Positions 25,784 through 35,345 are shown, counted from the stretch's first letter. The stretch: DNA of 64,000 nt from UBA8752 sp002172485 (GCA_042089915.1 JBELJZ010000012.1:19222-83221); one strand, 5' to 3'. Made by a program: numbers and translations. The notes: generated from the sequence alone by a model not told the origin.

Positions 25784-27694
25784 ATGCGCTATACCCTTCT
25801 TCTCGCGGCAGTCCTTCTGGCCGTCTCTTCTGCCGTACAGGCACAGCTCATCCCCCTCACCGACGCCCAGAAAGTGGCAGCGCCTGCCGCGGTGGTCGAC
25901 ATGACCGGTGAGGAGGCCATTCCCTTCCAGCCCTTGACGGGACAACATGTGGGCGACATCGACCACCTGCAATCCCGCGACCTGGTCATCCAGCGTCAGA
26001 TCATCGGTTTGACCCAGTATGACTTGCAGTCCAACTATTCCGTGGACGACCGCATGTTCAGCTCCGCGAACGGTGTGAGTTCCGGTTGGATCATGTCCCT
26101 CGAGACATCTCCGTTCAGCGACCGCGGCACGGGCTACAACTTCAAGGACGGTGGCATGGACACCGATTGGGGGGAGATCGCCTATGATCGCATCGAGGAT
26201 GTCCGCATCGGATGGCCTTCTTTGGGGCACCTCGCCAACGGTACGGAATTCGCCATCAGCCACGGCAGCACCGGCGCTCTGGTCATGGCATCCCGTGATG
26301 CCATCGGCAGTGGCGCCTGGACTACCACAACCCTGCCGGCTTTGGCTGCAGAAGATGGAACGGACATCTGGCACCTCTGGCCCCGTGCCACCGTGGGCGG
26401 TGCCGACGGCAATACGATCCATGTCATCGGCATCACCGCACCGGAAGGCAACGGCGGTGTCCTCTACAACGGACAGGACGGTGCCATCTTCTACATGCGG
26501 TCCACGGATGGCGGTGCCAACTGGGACCTCAACACGTTTGCCGAGCTCGACACGGCCTCCTTCGCTGGGGGCTTCGTCGCAGACTCCTACGCCATCCATG
26601 CCGAGGGAGACAAAGTCGCATTCGCTGTCTTTGGCGGGTTTGACGACACCTTCGCCATGATGTCCGAGGACAATGGCGAGACTTGGACTTACGAGACCAT
26701 CATCGATTTCCCGGTCGACAACTACATCGTGGATTCCGGCGCCCTGCTCGACACCACCATTGCCGATGACATTGATGCCACCGGCAACGCCATGTTCTAC
26801 AATACGGACCGCTCCGGCGACATTCTTGTCGATGAGGCGGGTGGTGTGCACGTCTTCTACGGCCGCATGTTCTATGCGGACAGCGACACGACGGATGCGA
26901 CGACGAGCTATTACCCCTTCTCCAACGGCCTCGACTACTGGCGTCCCGACATGGGCACGGACAGCGCGATGACAATCGCCTATGCCTATGACATCGACGG
27001 CAGCGGTACCTTGGACTTCGAGGACGAGATTGCCGGCTACTTCGTGGGCATCAGCTCTCAAGCCTCCGCAGGTCAGGTGGTGGAGTCCAACACCTTGGTG
27101 GTGGCCTACAGCGCGCTCATGGAGAATTTCTCGACGGGCATCCAGAACTACCGCCACTGCTACGTGGTCCACTCCACGGACCTCGGCCAAACCTGGAACA
27201 GCGAGTCTGCCTGTGACGTCACGCCGGACTTGGACTTCGATTTGATCGAGGCTGTGTACCCGTGCATCCCACCACGCATCCACAACGGGGAGCTCAACAT
27301 GAGCTTCCAGCGGGACTTCGAGCCCGGGCTCCATGTCCGGGGCGATGAGGACCCCATCGACGTCAACGACATCGTGGGCCTGACCATGTCCGTGGAGGAC
27401 CTCGATGATTGTGCCGATGTGGAATTCGAAGACTACGTGGGCGTCGGAGAGATTGCCCAAGTTGGTTTTGGCCTCTTCCCGAACCCGGCGGACGCTGTGG
27501 TGGAAGTGGTCCTCGACGAATTGCTGCTTGGCGCTGAAGTGCGCATCCGCGACATGGGTGGGCGCCTCGTTCGCTTTGAGCAGGTTCAAGGCAAGTTGGC
27601 CCGCATGGACGTTTCCAACCTCACGCCTGGCATCTACACGGTGGAAGTCAGCGGCTCCGGTGCCCGCAGCATCGAGCGTCTCTCCATCCGTTGA
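25784..27694 (+). CDS. Type IX secretion cargo protein with sialidase-like Asp boxes
   Basis: The 636-residue exported protein has a signal peptide ending SAVQAQ (residues 1-21). At least three Asp-box motifs, STDGGANW (near 240), SEDNGETW (near 293) and STDLGQTW (near 465), mark blades of a six-bladed sialidase/BNR-type propeller. The last 75 residues are a T9SS type A sorting domain: FGLFPNPADAVVEVVL, then DMGGRLV, then NLTPGIYTVEV. The catalytic arginines of true sialidases are not evident, so an enzyme activity is not claimed. The cinA start overlaps its stop. Confidence 0.85.
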   Translation: MRYTLLLAAVLLAVSSAVQAQLIPLTDAQKVAAPAAVVDMTGEEAIPFQPLTGQHVGDIDHLQSRDLVIQRQIIGLTQYDLQSNYSVDDRMFSSANGVSSGWIMSLETSPFSDRGTGYNFKDGGMDTDWGEIAYDRIEDVRIGWPSLGHLANGTEFAISHGSTGALVMASRDAIGSGAWTTTTLPALAAEDGTDIWHLWPRATVGGADGNTIHVIGITAPEGNGGVLYNGQDGAIFYMRSTDGGANWDLNTFAELDTASFAGGFVADSYAIHAEGDKVAFAVFGGFDDTFAMMSEDNGETWTYETIIDFPVDNYIVDSGALLDTTIADDIDATGNAMFYNTDRSGDILVDEAGGVHVFYGRMFYADSDTTDATTSYYPFSNGLDYWRPDMGTDSAMTIAYAYDIDGSGTLDFEDEIAGYFVGISSQASAGQVVESNTLVVAYSALMENFSTGIQNYRHCYVVHSTDLGQTWNSESACDVTPDLDFDLIEAVYPCIPPRIHNGELNMSFQRDFEPGLHVRGDEDPIDVNDIVGLTMSVEDLDDCADVEFEDYVGVGEIAQVGFGLFPNPADAVVEVVLDELLLGAEVRIRDMGGRLVRFEQVQGKLARMDVSNLTPGIYTVEVSGSGARSIERLSIR

Positions 27695-29001
27695 TGAAGG
27701 CCTCCGAGTCGGTATTGGTGGAGGTGGTGTCCATCGGCGATGAACTGCTGATCGGACAGACCACCAACACCAATGCCGCTTGGATGGGCCGCATCCTCGA
27801 AGCCGAGGGCTGGCGTGTCAGTCGGGGGGTGACCATCGCCGACGAGCGGGAGGTCATGCTCGAGGCCATTCGCGCAGCGGAATCCAGGGCCGACCTCGTG
27901 TTGATCACGGGGGGGCTGGGGCCCACAAGTGACGACATCACAAAGCATGTCTTGTGCGAGCACTACGACACGCAGCTGGTCCGTCACGATGACATTGAAG
28001 CGCGCATTGTGGTATGGTTTGAACGCCGCGGCCGAGAAGTGCTACAGGTGAACCGGGACCAAGCCCTGCTTCCTGAAGCCTGTCACGTACTTGAAAATCC
28101 GATGGGCACGGCCAGTGGCATGTGGTTTGAGCGGTCCGGCGGGGTCACGGTGTCCATGCCCGGTGTGCCCTACGAGATGCAGCACATCATGACCCACCGT
28201 GTGGTGCCCCGGATGCAGGCCCGGCTCCAAGCCGAAGGGCGATCGACGCGCCGTGCGCACCGCAGTGTGTTGACGATGGGAACGGGAGAGAGCCAATTGG
28301 CCGCCCGTGTAGACGACCTCGAGACGGCATGGTCAGAGGCGGGCATCAAGATGGCCTATCTGCCCAGTCCCGGCAGTGTGCGGATTCGGCTCACGGCGGA
28401 AGGTGATGCCGTCCAGAAGTTGGACGCGGCCCACCACACTTTGTGCGATCGGATTTCTGAATACGTGGTGACCCGGGATGGTCGTCCGGTCGATGAGGCG
28501 GTGGCCGACCTGTTCACGCAACAGGGGGTGAGCTTGGCGGTGGCCGAAAGTTGCACGGGAGGCGCATTGGGCGCCGCTTTGGTGTCTCGGCCCGGGGCCA
28601 GCGCCTTCTTTTTCGGTGGGGTTCAGGCATATGCCAATGCTGCCAAAACGCAGATGCTCGGCGTGCCCGAGGCCGCACTCGAACAATACGGAGCCGTGTC
28701 TCAGCCGGTGGCCGAGGCCATGGCGGAAGGGGTGCGGGCCAATCTCGGCGCCGACTTTGGCGTCTCCATCACGGGGGTGGCCGGTCCTGGCGGTGGCACT
28801 CCGGAAAAGCCAGTGGGTACCGTGTACATCGCGTGTGCGGGACCTTCCCAGACCGTCTGTATTCAGCACCAATTCGGCCGCGATCGGGCGCGCAACCAAG
28901 GCATGAGCCTCCGTGCGGCATGCCAGTTGGCGTTGCAGGAATGTCTGGCATTCGCGTCCGCTGCCGAATCGAAGGGCAGGGGGGTTGCGGATTCGCTTTG
29001 A
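27694..29001 (+). CDS. cinA: CinA family protein (nicotinamide-nucleotide amidase)
   Basis: The 435-residue two-domain protein has an N-terminal MoCF-like domain (SIGDELLIGQTTNTNAAW, TGGLGPTSDDITK, SMPGVPYEM) and a C-terminal PncC amidase domain (AESCTGGALGAALV, GVAGPGGGTPEKPVGT). In characterised members it recycles NMN to nicotinate mononucleotide, and the N-terminal part hydrolyses ADP-ribose. The ATG overlaps the stop of the T9SS cargo gene (TTGATG), so the two may be coupled although unrelated in role. Confidence 0.93.
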   Translation: MKASESVLVEVVSIGDELLIGQTTNTNAAWMGRILEAEGWRVSRGVTIADEREVMLEAIRAAESRADLVLITGGLGPTSDDITKHVLCEHYDTQLVRHDDIEARIVVWFERRGREVLQVNRDQALLPEACHVLENPMGTASGMWFERSGGVTVSMPGVPYEMQHIMTHRVVPRMQARLQAEGRSTRRAHRSVLTMGTGESQLAARVDDLETAWSEAGIKMAYLPSPGSVRIRLTAEGDAVQKLDAAHHTLCDRISEYVVTRDGRPVDEAVADLFTQQGVSLAVAESCTGGALGAALVSRPGASAFFFGGVQAYANAAKTQMLGVPEAALEQYGAVSQPVAEAMAEGVRANLGADFGVSITGVAGPGGGTPEKPVGTVYIACAGPSQTVCIQHQFGRDRARNQGMSLRAACQLALQECLAFASAAESKGRGVADSL

Positions 29002-29015
29002 AAAGCGCACCTTTG
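28985..29015 (+). promoter_or_regulatory. Putative rpmB promoter (TTG - 20 bases - CACCTTTG)
   Basis: TTG at 28985 and CACCTTTG at 29008-29015 are separated by 20 bases, the normal spacing of Bacteroidota -33 and -7 boxes. The leading TA is replaced by CA. It lies within the end of cinA and gives a leader of about 45 bases. Confidence 0.45.
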
Positions 29016-29019
29016 CACT

Positions 29020-29034
29020 CCCGAAAATTTCGGG
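29020..29034 (+). repeat. 15-base palindrome in the rpmB leader
   Basis: CCCGAAAATTTCGGG is a perfect inverted repeat around a central base. It lies at or just after the predicted transcription start of rpmB. It could form a small RNA hairpin or an operator. Confidence 0.5.
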
Positions 29035-29065
29035 AATTCATTACGAACCACGGATAGCAGTCCCC

Positions 29066-29308
29066 ATGAGCCGCATTTGTCAGCTGACCGGTAAGAAAGT
29101 GATGGTCGGAAACAACGTTTCCCACTCCAACCGCCGCACGAAGCGTCGTTTCTACCCCAACCTGTTCAAGAAGCGCTTCTTCATTCCCGAAGAAGACCGC
29201 TGGGTGACCCTGCGCGTCAGCGCGTCCGGCATGCGCAACATCAACCGCCTCGGTGTGTCAGGTGCGATTGCCAAGGCCAAAGAGAAAGGCACCTGGACGG
29301 AAGCTTGA
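29066..29308 (+). CDS. rpmB: Ribosomal protein bL28
   Basis: The 80-residue ribosomal protein of the large subunit has SRICQLTGKKVMVGNNVSHS at the start and the conserved RRFYPNLFKKRFFIPEEDRWVTLRVS region (recognisable parts RRFYPNLFKKRFF and WVTLRVSASGMRNI). The length matches the family. Usually rpmG follows; here a strong terminator comes 20 bases after the stop, so rpmB stands alone or with its upstream promoter. Confidence 0.96.
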   Translation: MSRICQLTGKKVMVGNNVSHSNRRTKRRFYPNLFKKRFFIPEEDRWVTLRVSASGMRNINRLGVSGAIAKAKEKGTWTEA

Positions 29309-29327
29309 TTGCGATGTTTCGCACATG

Positions 29328-29357
29328 AAAAAGCCCCGCCATTGAGCGGGGCTTTTT
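29328..29357. terminator. Bidirectional terminator after rpmB and the SPFH gene
   Basis: The GCCCCGC / GCGGGGC stem (29333-29339 and 29346-29352) has a six-base loop. It is flanked by five A upstream and five T downstream, so it serves both the plus-strand rpmB and the minus-strand gene that ends at 29386. Confidence 0.9.
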
Positions 29358-29385
29358 CGTTGCCGGCTTTTCGGCCGAAGGGGGC

Positions 29386-30207
29386 TCAGTTGTTCCCCAG
29401 GATGATGGGCAGGCCGTCTTCACCGCCACCGACCACCACGACCTTGCTGTTGGGGCTTTCTGCCAATTTCTGGGTGGCTTCGATCCCTTTCCAGCGCAGC
29501 AGCTCGTCGGAGATGCCCTTCGAGACAATTTCCTGGAAGTCCCGGATGCCCGCGGCCTCGATGCGCTTGCGGTCCGCCTCCTTGGATTCTTTTTCCAGAC
29601 GGAACTCGTATTCCAGACTTTCCTGCTCCTGTTGCAGCTTCCGCTCAATGGCTTCTTCCAAGGTTTGGGGGAGTCGAATGTTGCGGATCAGAACGTCGTT
29701 GAGCTGGATGTAGTTGGTCTCGAGCTTCTCTTCCAAGCGGGTTTGGATTTCCTCCTGGATCTGCTCTCGCTTGGAGGTGTTGATCTCCTCGGGAAGGTAC
29801 TTGGAGATGACTTCCCTCGACACGGACCGAACCGACGGAAGGATGACGTCCTCTTCATAGCCTCGGCCACGCTCCACTTCGAGCGCGCCGAGCGACCCGA
29901 GCACGGGCTGGTGAAACACCGTCATGTCGAGCTCGATTTTGAGGAGGTTGGAGCTCAGGACGGTCAGCTTCTGCCGGCTTTCCTTCTGACGCACTTCGTA
30001 AGCGACCACGCGGTCCCACGGGGCCTTGAAGTGAAATCCTTGTCCCATAGGGGCTTCCGAGGTATCGATGCCGTCACTGAAAGTGCGGAAGATCAAGCCG
30101 GCGTAGCCCGAAGGAACGGTGTAAGTGATGGAGGACCAGCTGATGAGGAGGGCGACAAAAATGCCTGAGGCCAATGCAATCAGCCGAATGCTGCGGGGGT
30201 TGTTCAT
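29386..30207 (-). CDS. SPFH/Band 7 (prohibitin-like) membrane protein
   Basis: The 273-residue protein has an N-terminal membrane anchor (about residues 7-28). The SPFH domain follows (VPSGYAGLIFRTF, GFHFKAPWDRVVAYEVRQKE, ELDMTVFHQPV), then a long charged coiled coil (about 175-235). Prohibitin-like proteins form membrane-bound rings linked to FtsH-type protease control or membrane organisation. It lies downstream of the VWA gene with a 41-base gap. The C-terminus is short and Gly/Asp-rich. Confidence 0.88.
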   Translation of the reverse strand: MNNPRSIRLIALASGIFVALLISWSSITYTVPSGYAGLIFRTFSDGIDTSEAPMGQGFHFKAPWDRVVAYEVRQKESRQKLTVLSSNLLKIELDMTVFHQPVLGSLGALEVERGRGYEEDVILPSVRSVSREVISKYLPEEINTSKREQIQEEIQTRLEEKLETNYIQLNDVLIRNIRLPQTLEEAIERKLQQEQESLEYEFRLEKESKEADRKRIEAAGIRDFQEIVSKGISDELLRWKGIEATQKLAESPNSKVVVVGGGEDGLPIILGNN

Positions 30208-30248
30208 GTCCCGAAGCTACAGCGCGAATCGGGGTTGGGGAACCGGAA

Positions 30249-32348
30249 TCAATACGTTCCTGCCCACCGTCTGGCGAACCACTCGATGGAGAGCAGCAGC
30301 AGCAGGACCCACAGCAGGATTTGCCATGCAATGAGGTCCTGCAAACGCTCGGTCAAGGACAGCTCCGGTAGAAAGCGATCGGATGCGGCGAGCTTCTCGG
30401 TGAGGGCGTCGAGGTCGCTGGGTGCGAACACTTGACCGCCTGTGGCCTCGGCCATGCGGCGGAGCCGGTCGTGTTGGGCGGGCCGGCCGCTGCGTTCGAT
30501 TTGAATGCCGCGGATGTTGACGGTTCCCCGCCGTTCGAAGCGCTCGCCAGCAAGCTCGGTCACCGCGTTCCAGCTGTAGGTGCCCTTGGGCAGGCGCCCG
30601 GCGTCCAGTGCATAGCCGGTTCCCGCAGTGGCGGAAAAGCGGAAATCAAATTCGGTTCCTGCACTGTCCCGCAAAGTCAATGAGATGTCCGCTCCGACGA
30701 GAGGTTGGAGCGTGGCATCGTAGACGCGGGCCTGGAAGGTCAGGCGCTCATCTTCATCCAGCAGGCGCGGACCATCTACCCGAAAGCGGTCAATGCCGGG
30801 GTCGGAGGTGAGGTATTGGACCAACTGTCCGACCATCTTGTCAAAGGCTTCATGGGTGCCGGTGCGCAGATAGCCCACTTGTCGCCATCGCCAGCTGCCC
30901 GCTCCAAGCAGCGTCATCAGGCGTCCGCTTTCGGTTTGGGCGACAGTCAGGAGGGGGTATTCCGTGGTGATGCCACCGATGCGCTGGAAGAGGAGGGGAA
31001 CGTGGGCCGCTCCCCAAGTGACTTCACCAAAGGGAGTGACCACAGGCGGCACCTCCACCAACAGGTTGTCGAGTGCGGGGTCGACGGCGAAGTAGGGGAA
31101 GGCCGGGTTGACTGTGCCCTTGGGGTCTGTGGTCAGTCCTTCGCGTGTGGGGCGGACGTCCAGGCCGATGCCGAGGTCTCGCAAAGCGCCAAAGTTAGCA
31201 GTGGGCCCGATCGTCAATCCAATGGGCACACGGCTCTGCTTTGCGGCCACAAACACCTCACGCGCGATGGCGTTGCCCGGATCGAAGCCGAACATCAACA
31301 GTCCGTCCCATTCGCCGTCTCCGGAGAGGCCCTGTGATCCGACGTCCTTTAGCGGGCGTTGGACGACTTCATAGTTGGCATTGCCGGAAAGGGCATTGGC
31401 CCAGGCACCGCAATCGGGATGGGGGGCGGCGCTGGTCAGCAGGATTCGTTTCCGGCGCTCGATCACATCGATGGTGATCGTTCGGCGGTTGTTGTCGCGG
31501 TTGACTTCGCCTTCGACGGTATCCACAGCGAGGTTGTAGCGGCGAATGCCAGGACGGTCGGCCTTCACCAAGAACGTCACGGTGGCGGGTGCACCGCCCC
31601 GTTGCAGAGTGACGGTTTCCTGCTGCCGGATGCCGCTGCCGCTCAAGGTCACTTGGAGGCGGCCTCCGACGGCCTGTGCTCCGATTTCCACTTCAATCGG
31701 AAAGCGGTTGCCCAAACCGGCGACGTCATTGTGCAGGACGCGGTCGATGCGGACGTCCTTTTTGAACGCGGTATCACCGAGGGCGATGATGTGGACAGGC
31801 GCGCCGAAAGAAAGTCCCTCCAATTCGGGGTCGCGACCGCGATTGAATCGGCCATCCGTGGCCAGCACGATGGCGCCGATGGGCCGGCCGGCCCACTGCC
31901 CGGCCAACAGGTCCAGTGCGGAGGAGAGGTCCGTGGTGGGGTCTTCCAAGGACTGCCGCGGTGTCCATTGGCTCAGGTCCGATCCGAAGGCGTAGGCTTG
32001 GACGTCGGCACCGGCTTGCCCTTCCTCGCCGGGCAGTTCCGCCATCCATGTGTCCAGGTTGGACGCCCAAGTTGGGACCTCGTCCGCCACGGAGCGACTG
32101 GCATCCTGAAGGACGAGCAGGCTGGGTTGGTTCGCAGAGGTCTCCTTGCTCCGAAGCACTGGCCGGAAGAGCAAGAGCACCAACACGGCCAACGTGGCCG
32201 CGCGAACGATGCCCAATGCGGCCCGAAGCCCTGCTGGGAGGTGGCGGTTTCCCCGATCGATCCGATACAACAGGGCCGCAGCGGCGACCACGAGGGTCAG
32301 CGCGAGGGCCACCTGAAGCAGGGGAGCGTCGAGGACGAGATCGCGCAT
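30249..32348 (-). CDS. Membrane-anchored VWA-domain protein
   Basis: The 699-residue protein starts with two membrane helices (about residues 8-27 and 42-62). A von Willebrand factor A-like domain follows with the MIDAS motif DASRS near residue 82. Several immunoglobulin-like beta segments follow, then a region resembling a glutamine amidotransferase-like fold (around AGSWRW and near GLLMFGFDPGN), and it ends with a membrane helix, WQILLWVLLLLLSIEWFA, before a short tail. Such proteins occur with MoxR/BatA-type clusters, but here no MoxR ATPase is near. The role is unknown. The fabG stop precedes it by 9 bases on the same strand. Confidence 0.75.
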   Translation of the reverse strand: MRDLVLDAPLLQVALALTLVVAAAALLYRIDRGNRHLPAGLRAALGIVRAATLAVLVLLLFRPVLRSKETSANQPSLLVLQDASRSVADEVPTWASNLDTWMAELPGEEGQAGADVQAYAFGSDLSQWTPRQSLEDPTTDLSSALDLLAGQWAGRPIGAIVLATDGRFNRGRDPELEGLSFGAPVHIIALGDTAFKKDVRIDRVLHNDVAGLGNRFPIEVEIGAQAVGGRLQVTLSGSGIRQQETVTLQRGGAPATVTFLVKADRPGIRRYNLAVDTVEGEVNRDNNRRTITIDVIERRKRILLTSAAPHPDCGAWANALSGNANYEVVQRPLKDVGSQGLSGDGEWDGLLMFGFDPGNAIAREVFVAAKQSRVPIGLTIGPTANFGALRDLGIGLDVRPTREGLTTDPKGTVNPAFPYFAVDPALDNLLVEVPPVVTPFGEVTWGAAHVPLLFQRIGGITTEYPLLTVAQTESGRLMTLLGAGSWRWRQVGYLRTGTHEAFDKMVGQLVQYLTSDPGIDRFRVDGPRLLDEDERLTFQARVYDATLQPLVGADISLTLRDSAGTEFDFRFSATAGTGYALDAGRLPKGTYSWNAVTELAGERFERRGTVNIRGIQIERSGRPAQHDRLRRMAEATGGQVFAPSDLDALTEKLAASDRFLPELSLTERLQDLIAWQILLWVLLLLLSIEWFARRWAGTY

Positions 32349-32357
32349 TGAGGGAAA

Positions 32358-33104
32358 TTACATCCGCATGCCGCCATCCACGGACAATGTCTGTCCGGTG
32401 ATATAGGTGCTCATGTCGGAGGCCAGGAATACGCAGGCGTCGGCCACATCTTCCGGCTTTCCTCCGCGCTTCAGCGGAATGGCATCGCGCCACCCCTGCA
32501 CCGTGGCCTCGTCGAGGGCGTCGGTCATCTCCGTTTCGATGAAGCCGGGTGCAATGGCATTGCACCGGATGTTCCGGCTGCCGAGCTCGAGGGCGACACT
32601 CTTGGTGAAGCCGAGGATGCCGGCTTTGGAGGCGGCGTAGTTGGCCTGTCCCGCATTGCCTTGGATGCCGACCACGCTGGACATGTTGATGATGCTGCCG
32701 GCGCGGGCCTTCAGCATGGTCCGCAAGACGGCCTTGGTGAGGTTGAAACAGCTCTTGAGGTTGACCTGCATGATGTCGTCCCACTGGTCTTCCGACATGC
32801 GCATCAACAAGGTGTCCCGGGTGATGCCGGCGTTGTTGATCAAGATGTCGACCGTACCAAAGGCGGCCACGACCTCCTTGACCAGTTCTTCGCTCTGCTC
32901 GAGGCTGCCAGCGTCCGATTTGAAGCCGCGGGCCGTGCCGCCGGAGGCGGTCAGTTCGTCTTCCAGCGCCTTGGCTTTCTCTTCGCTGGAGCGATAGGTG
33001 AAGGCCACAGTGGCGCCTTCTTGGACAAAGCGCTGGGCAATGGACTTGCCTATGCCGCGGGAGGCACCGGTGATGAGGGCAATTTTTCCTTCGAGGAGGG
33101 CCAT
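32358..33104 (-). CDS. fabG: 3-oxoacyl-ACP reductase
   Basis: The 248-residue short-chain dehydrogenase carries out the NADPH-dependent reduction step of fatty acid elongation. It has the cofactor motif TGASRGIGKSIA, the NNAGITRD loop, and the catalytic Ser-Tyr-Lys triad visible as MSSVVG and YAASKAG, then the C-terminal DGGMRM. No acyl carrier protein or KAS gene is adjacent. It sits between the VWA gene and the Fe-S protein genes, which I read as a compact minus-strand run and not a fatty acid operon. TATCTTG lies 23 bases before the start. Confidence 0.94.
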   Translation of the reverse strand: MALLEGKIALITGASRGIGKSIAQRFVQEGATVAFTYRSSEEKAKALEDELTASGGTARGFKSDAGSLEQSEELVKEVVAAFGTVDILINNAGITRDTLLMRMSEDQWDDIMQVNLKSCFNLTKAVLRTMLKARAGSIINMSSVVGIQGNAGQANYAASKAGILGFTKSVALELGSRNIRCNAIAPGFIETEMTDALDEATVQGWRDAIPLKRGGKPEDVADACVFLASDMSTYITGQTLSVDGGMRM

Positions 33105-33158
33105 GGATTCAGGTTTGGGGCGGCAAGATAGCCGCAGGGGAAAGGTCGTGGAGGGGGG

Positions 33159-33950
33159 TCAAAGCAGATTGGCTGCCTCGGCAATGAGTTCGGCGATGTC
33201 CTTGACGTCGATGTCGCCTTCTTTCTCGGCATTCTTGACGCCATCGGTCATCATGGTGTTGCAGAAAGGACACCCCGTGGCCACCACTTTGGCGCCCGTT
33301 TCGAGGACGTCGTCCGTCCGCTCGTGGTTGACTTCGCGGTTGCCGCGTTCGGCGTCCTTGAACATCTGTGCACCGCCGGCGCCACAGCACAGGCCGTTCT
33401 TTTTGCAGCGCCGCATTTCCACGAGGTCGGCATCGAGGGCCTGCAAAGCGGCGCGGGGTGCCTCGAATTCTCCATTGCCGCGCCCCAGATAGCAGGGGTC
33501 GTGGAAGGTGATGCGCCGCCCTTTGAAGGGGTTGCCGTCTGCAATGCGCAGGCGCCCGTCGTTGATCAGCTGTTGGATGAATTGGGTGTGGTGCAGCACC
33601 TCGTATTCGCCTCCGAGCTCCGGGTATTCGTTCTTCAGCGCATTGAAGCAATGCGGGCACCCGGTCACGATGCGCTTGACGCCATAGCCGTTGAGGACCA
33701 TGATGTTTTGGGCGGCCTGCATCTGGAAGAGGAATTCGTTGCCGGCCCGCTTGGCGGGATCGCCGGTGCAGCTCTCCTCACTGCCGAGCACGGCAAACGG
33801 GACTTCGGCGGCGTGCAGGATGCGGGCGATGGCCTTGGTGATGCGCTTGGCCCGGTCATCGAAGCTGCCGGCGCAGCCAACCCAGAACAGGACCTCCGGG
33901 GTCTCTCCCCGGGCGTTCATTTCGGCGAGGGTGGGAACAGTCAATGCCAT
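33159..33950 (-). CDS. Heterodisulfide-reductase-like subunit with CCG domains
   Basis: The 263-residue soluble protein has two cysteine-rich CCG domains. The first is around VGCAGSFDDRAK...CTGDPAKR and CPHCFNALK, the second around CCGAGGAQMF and CPFCNTMM. These bind an unusual iron-sulfur cluster in HdrB and related electron carriers. It is encoded 6 bases downstream of the membrane Fe-S protein, so the two very probably form one oxidoreductase complex. Similar pairs in Bacteroidota are thought to pass electrons to the quinone pool, but the donor is unknown. Confidence 0.88.
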   Translation of the reverse strand: MALTVPTLAEMNARGETPEVLFWVGCAGSFDDRAKRITKAIARILHAAEVPFAVLGSEESCTGDPAKRAGNEFLFQMQAAQNIMVLNGYGVKRIVTGCPHCFNALKNEYPELGGEYEVLHHTQFIQQLINDGRLRIADGNPFKGRRITFHDPCYLGRGNGEFEAPRAALQALDADLVEMRRCKKNGLCCGAGGAQMFKDAERGNREVNHERTDDVLETGAKVVATGCPFCNTMMTDGVKNAEKEGDIDVKDIAELIAEAANLL

Positions 33951-33956
33951 GTTGGT

Positions 33957-35330
33957 TCAGGATTCAGCAGCGAGTTCGTCGGTCCACTTGCCCCGGTCCG
34001 TGGCGGGGAAGGCCCACGGGGCGCCGTTGTTTTCGACGTTGTTGAACATGGAGGTGATGGCCTCGGGGGCCTTGCTGTCCTCCATGATGAGGCTGCGGCG
34101 CATGTCGAGGATGATGCCCATCGGACTGATGTTGACCGGACACGCATCCACGCAGGCCTGACAACTGGTGCAGGCCCAGAGTTCTTCTTCGCTGATGTAA
34201 TCCCCGAGTAGGGCTTTGCCGTCGCCTTGGCCCCAGCTGCCACCTGCGGCGTCGATGGCCCGGCCCACTTCTTCCACCCGGTCGCGGGTGTCCATCATGA
34301 CCTTGCGCGGGCTCAGGAGTTTGCCGGTGGCATTTGCCGGACAGACCGAGGTGCACCGGCCGCACTCGGTGCAGCTGTAAGCCTCCATGAGCTGCTTCCA
34401 AGTCAGGTCCTGCACGTCCTTGGCTCCGAATCGGGCGGGCTCGGTGGGCGCTTCACCCGCCGGTTCGGCCGGAGCGGCAAACGGATCCCCGCTCATCATG
34501 AGGTCCACTTCCTTCTTGACCGCCGCCATGTTGTCGAGCTGTCCCGCTGGATTCAGGTTGCTGTACCAGGTGTTGGGGAAGGCGAGAAAAATGTGGAAGT
34601 GCTTGGAATAGGGGACGTAGATCAGGAAGGCGAGGATGCCCACGATGTGAAACCACCAGGCGCCCCGTTCCACGGCCACGATGCCGGCGTCGGACAAGCC
34701 GGCGTAGAGAGGAACCAGCCATTGGCTCACCGGGAAGGACCCAGCGGCGATGTAGTGGTGCGTGTTGTCCCACATGCCTTGCGCAATCCGGGACTGTGCA
34801 ATGGCGTCCGCTGCATTCATCGACAGGAAAGCGAACATGAGGACCACTTCCACAATGAGGATGATGTTGGCGTCATTCTTGGGCCACCCTTTCATCTCCG
34901 GGCTGCGGAAGCGGGCGATGGGCAAGACGTTGCGCCGGACCAAAAACACCACACAGGCGACGAGCACGCCGAGGGCCAGCCATTCGAAGGCACCGATGAG
35001 CACATTGTAGAACCCTCCGAGGAAGGGGGCGAAGACCCGGTGGGTGCCGAACAGCCCGTCGACCAGGATCTCGAGCACTTCGATGTTGATGAGAACAAAT
35101 CCCGCGTAGATCAGGATGTGCATGATGCCGGCCACAGGGCGGACGACCATCTTGCTTTGGCCCAAAGCGACCCTGGCCATGGTGGCCCAGCGTTCGGACT
35201 TTCTGTCGGTCAGGTCGATGTCCCGTCCCAGCTGAATGTTGCGCCGGACCGCACGGATGCGCCGGGCAAAAAAGAACACCGCTGTGCCGAGGAGAAGGGC
35301 AAAGGCGACTTGTCCGATCAGGTGGGCCAT
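33957..35330 (-). CDS. Membrane Fe-S oxidoreductase subunit (NarI/HdrE-like plus 2[4Fe-4S])
   Basis: The 457-residue protein has five or six membrane helices in the first 250 residues, with His residues that could bind haem (for example in VAGIMHILIYAG). Two classical [4Fe-4S] motifs follow: CTECGRCTSVCP near residue 320 and CTSCQACVDACP near residue 387. This is the fused membrane and ferredoxin subunit of the heterodisulfide-reductase-like complexes common in Bacteroidota. With the CCG subunit it would move electrons between a cytosolic donor and quinone. It follows mlaD by 15 bases. Confidence 0.9.
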   Translation of the reverse strand: MAHLIGQVAFALLLGTAVFFFARRIRAVRRNIQLGRDIDLTDRKSERWATMARVALGQSKMVVRPVAGIMHILIYAGFVLINIEVLEILVDGLFGTHRVFAPFLGGFYNVLIGAFEWLALGVLVACVVFLVRRNVLPIARFRSPEMKGWPKNDANIILIVEVVLMFAFLSMNAADAIAQSRIAQGMWDNTHHYIAAGSFPVSQWLVPLYAGLSDAGIVAVERGAWWFHIVGILAFLIYVPYSKHFHIFLAFPNTWYSNLNPAGQLDNMAAVKKEVDLMMSGDPFAAPAEPAGEAPTEPARFGAKDVQDLTWKQLMEAYSCTECGRCTSVCPANATGKLLSPRKVMMDTRDRVEEVGRAIDAAGGSWGQGDGKALLGDYISEEELWACTSCQACVDACPVNISPMGIILDMRRSLIMEDSKAPEAITSMFNNVENNGAPWAFPATDRGKWTDELAAES

Positions 35331-35345
35331 GGGCTGGGTCAGGTC

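Noticed and set aside
25742..27589. Minus-strand 615-codon frame opposite the T9SS cargo gene
   Set aside because: Shadow of a gene with a signal peptide, Asp boxes and a sorting domain.
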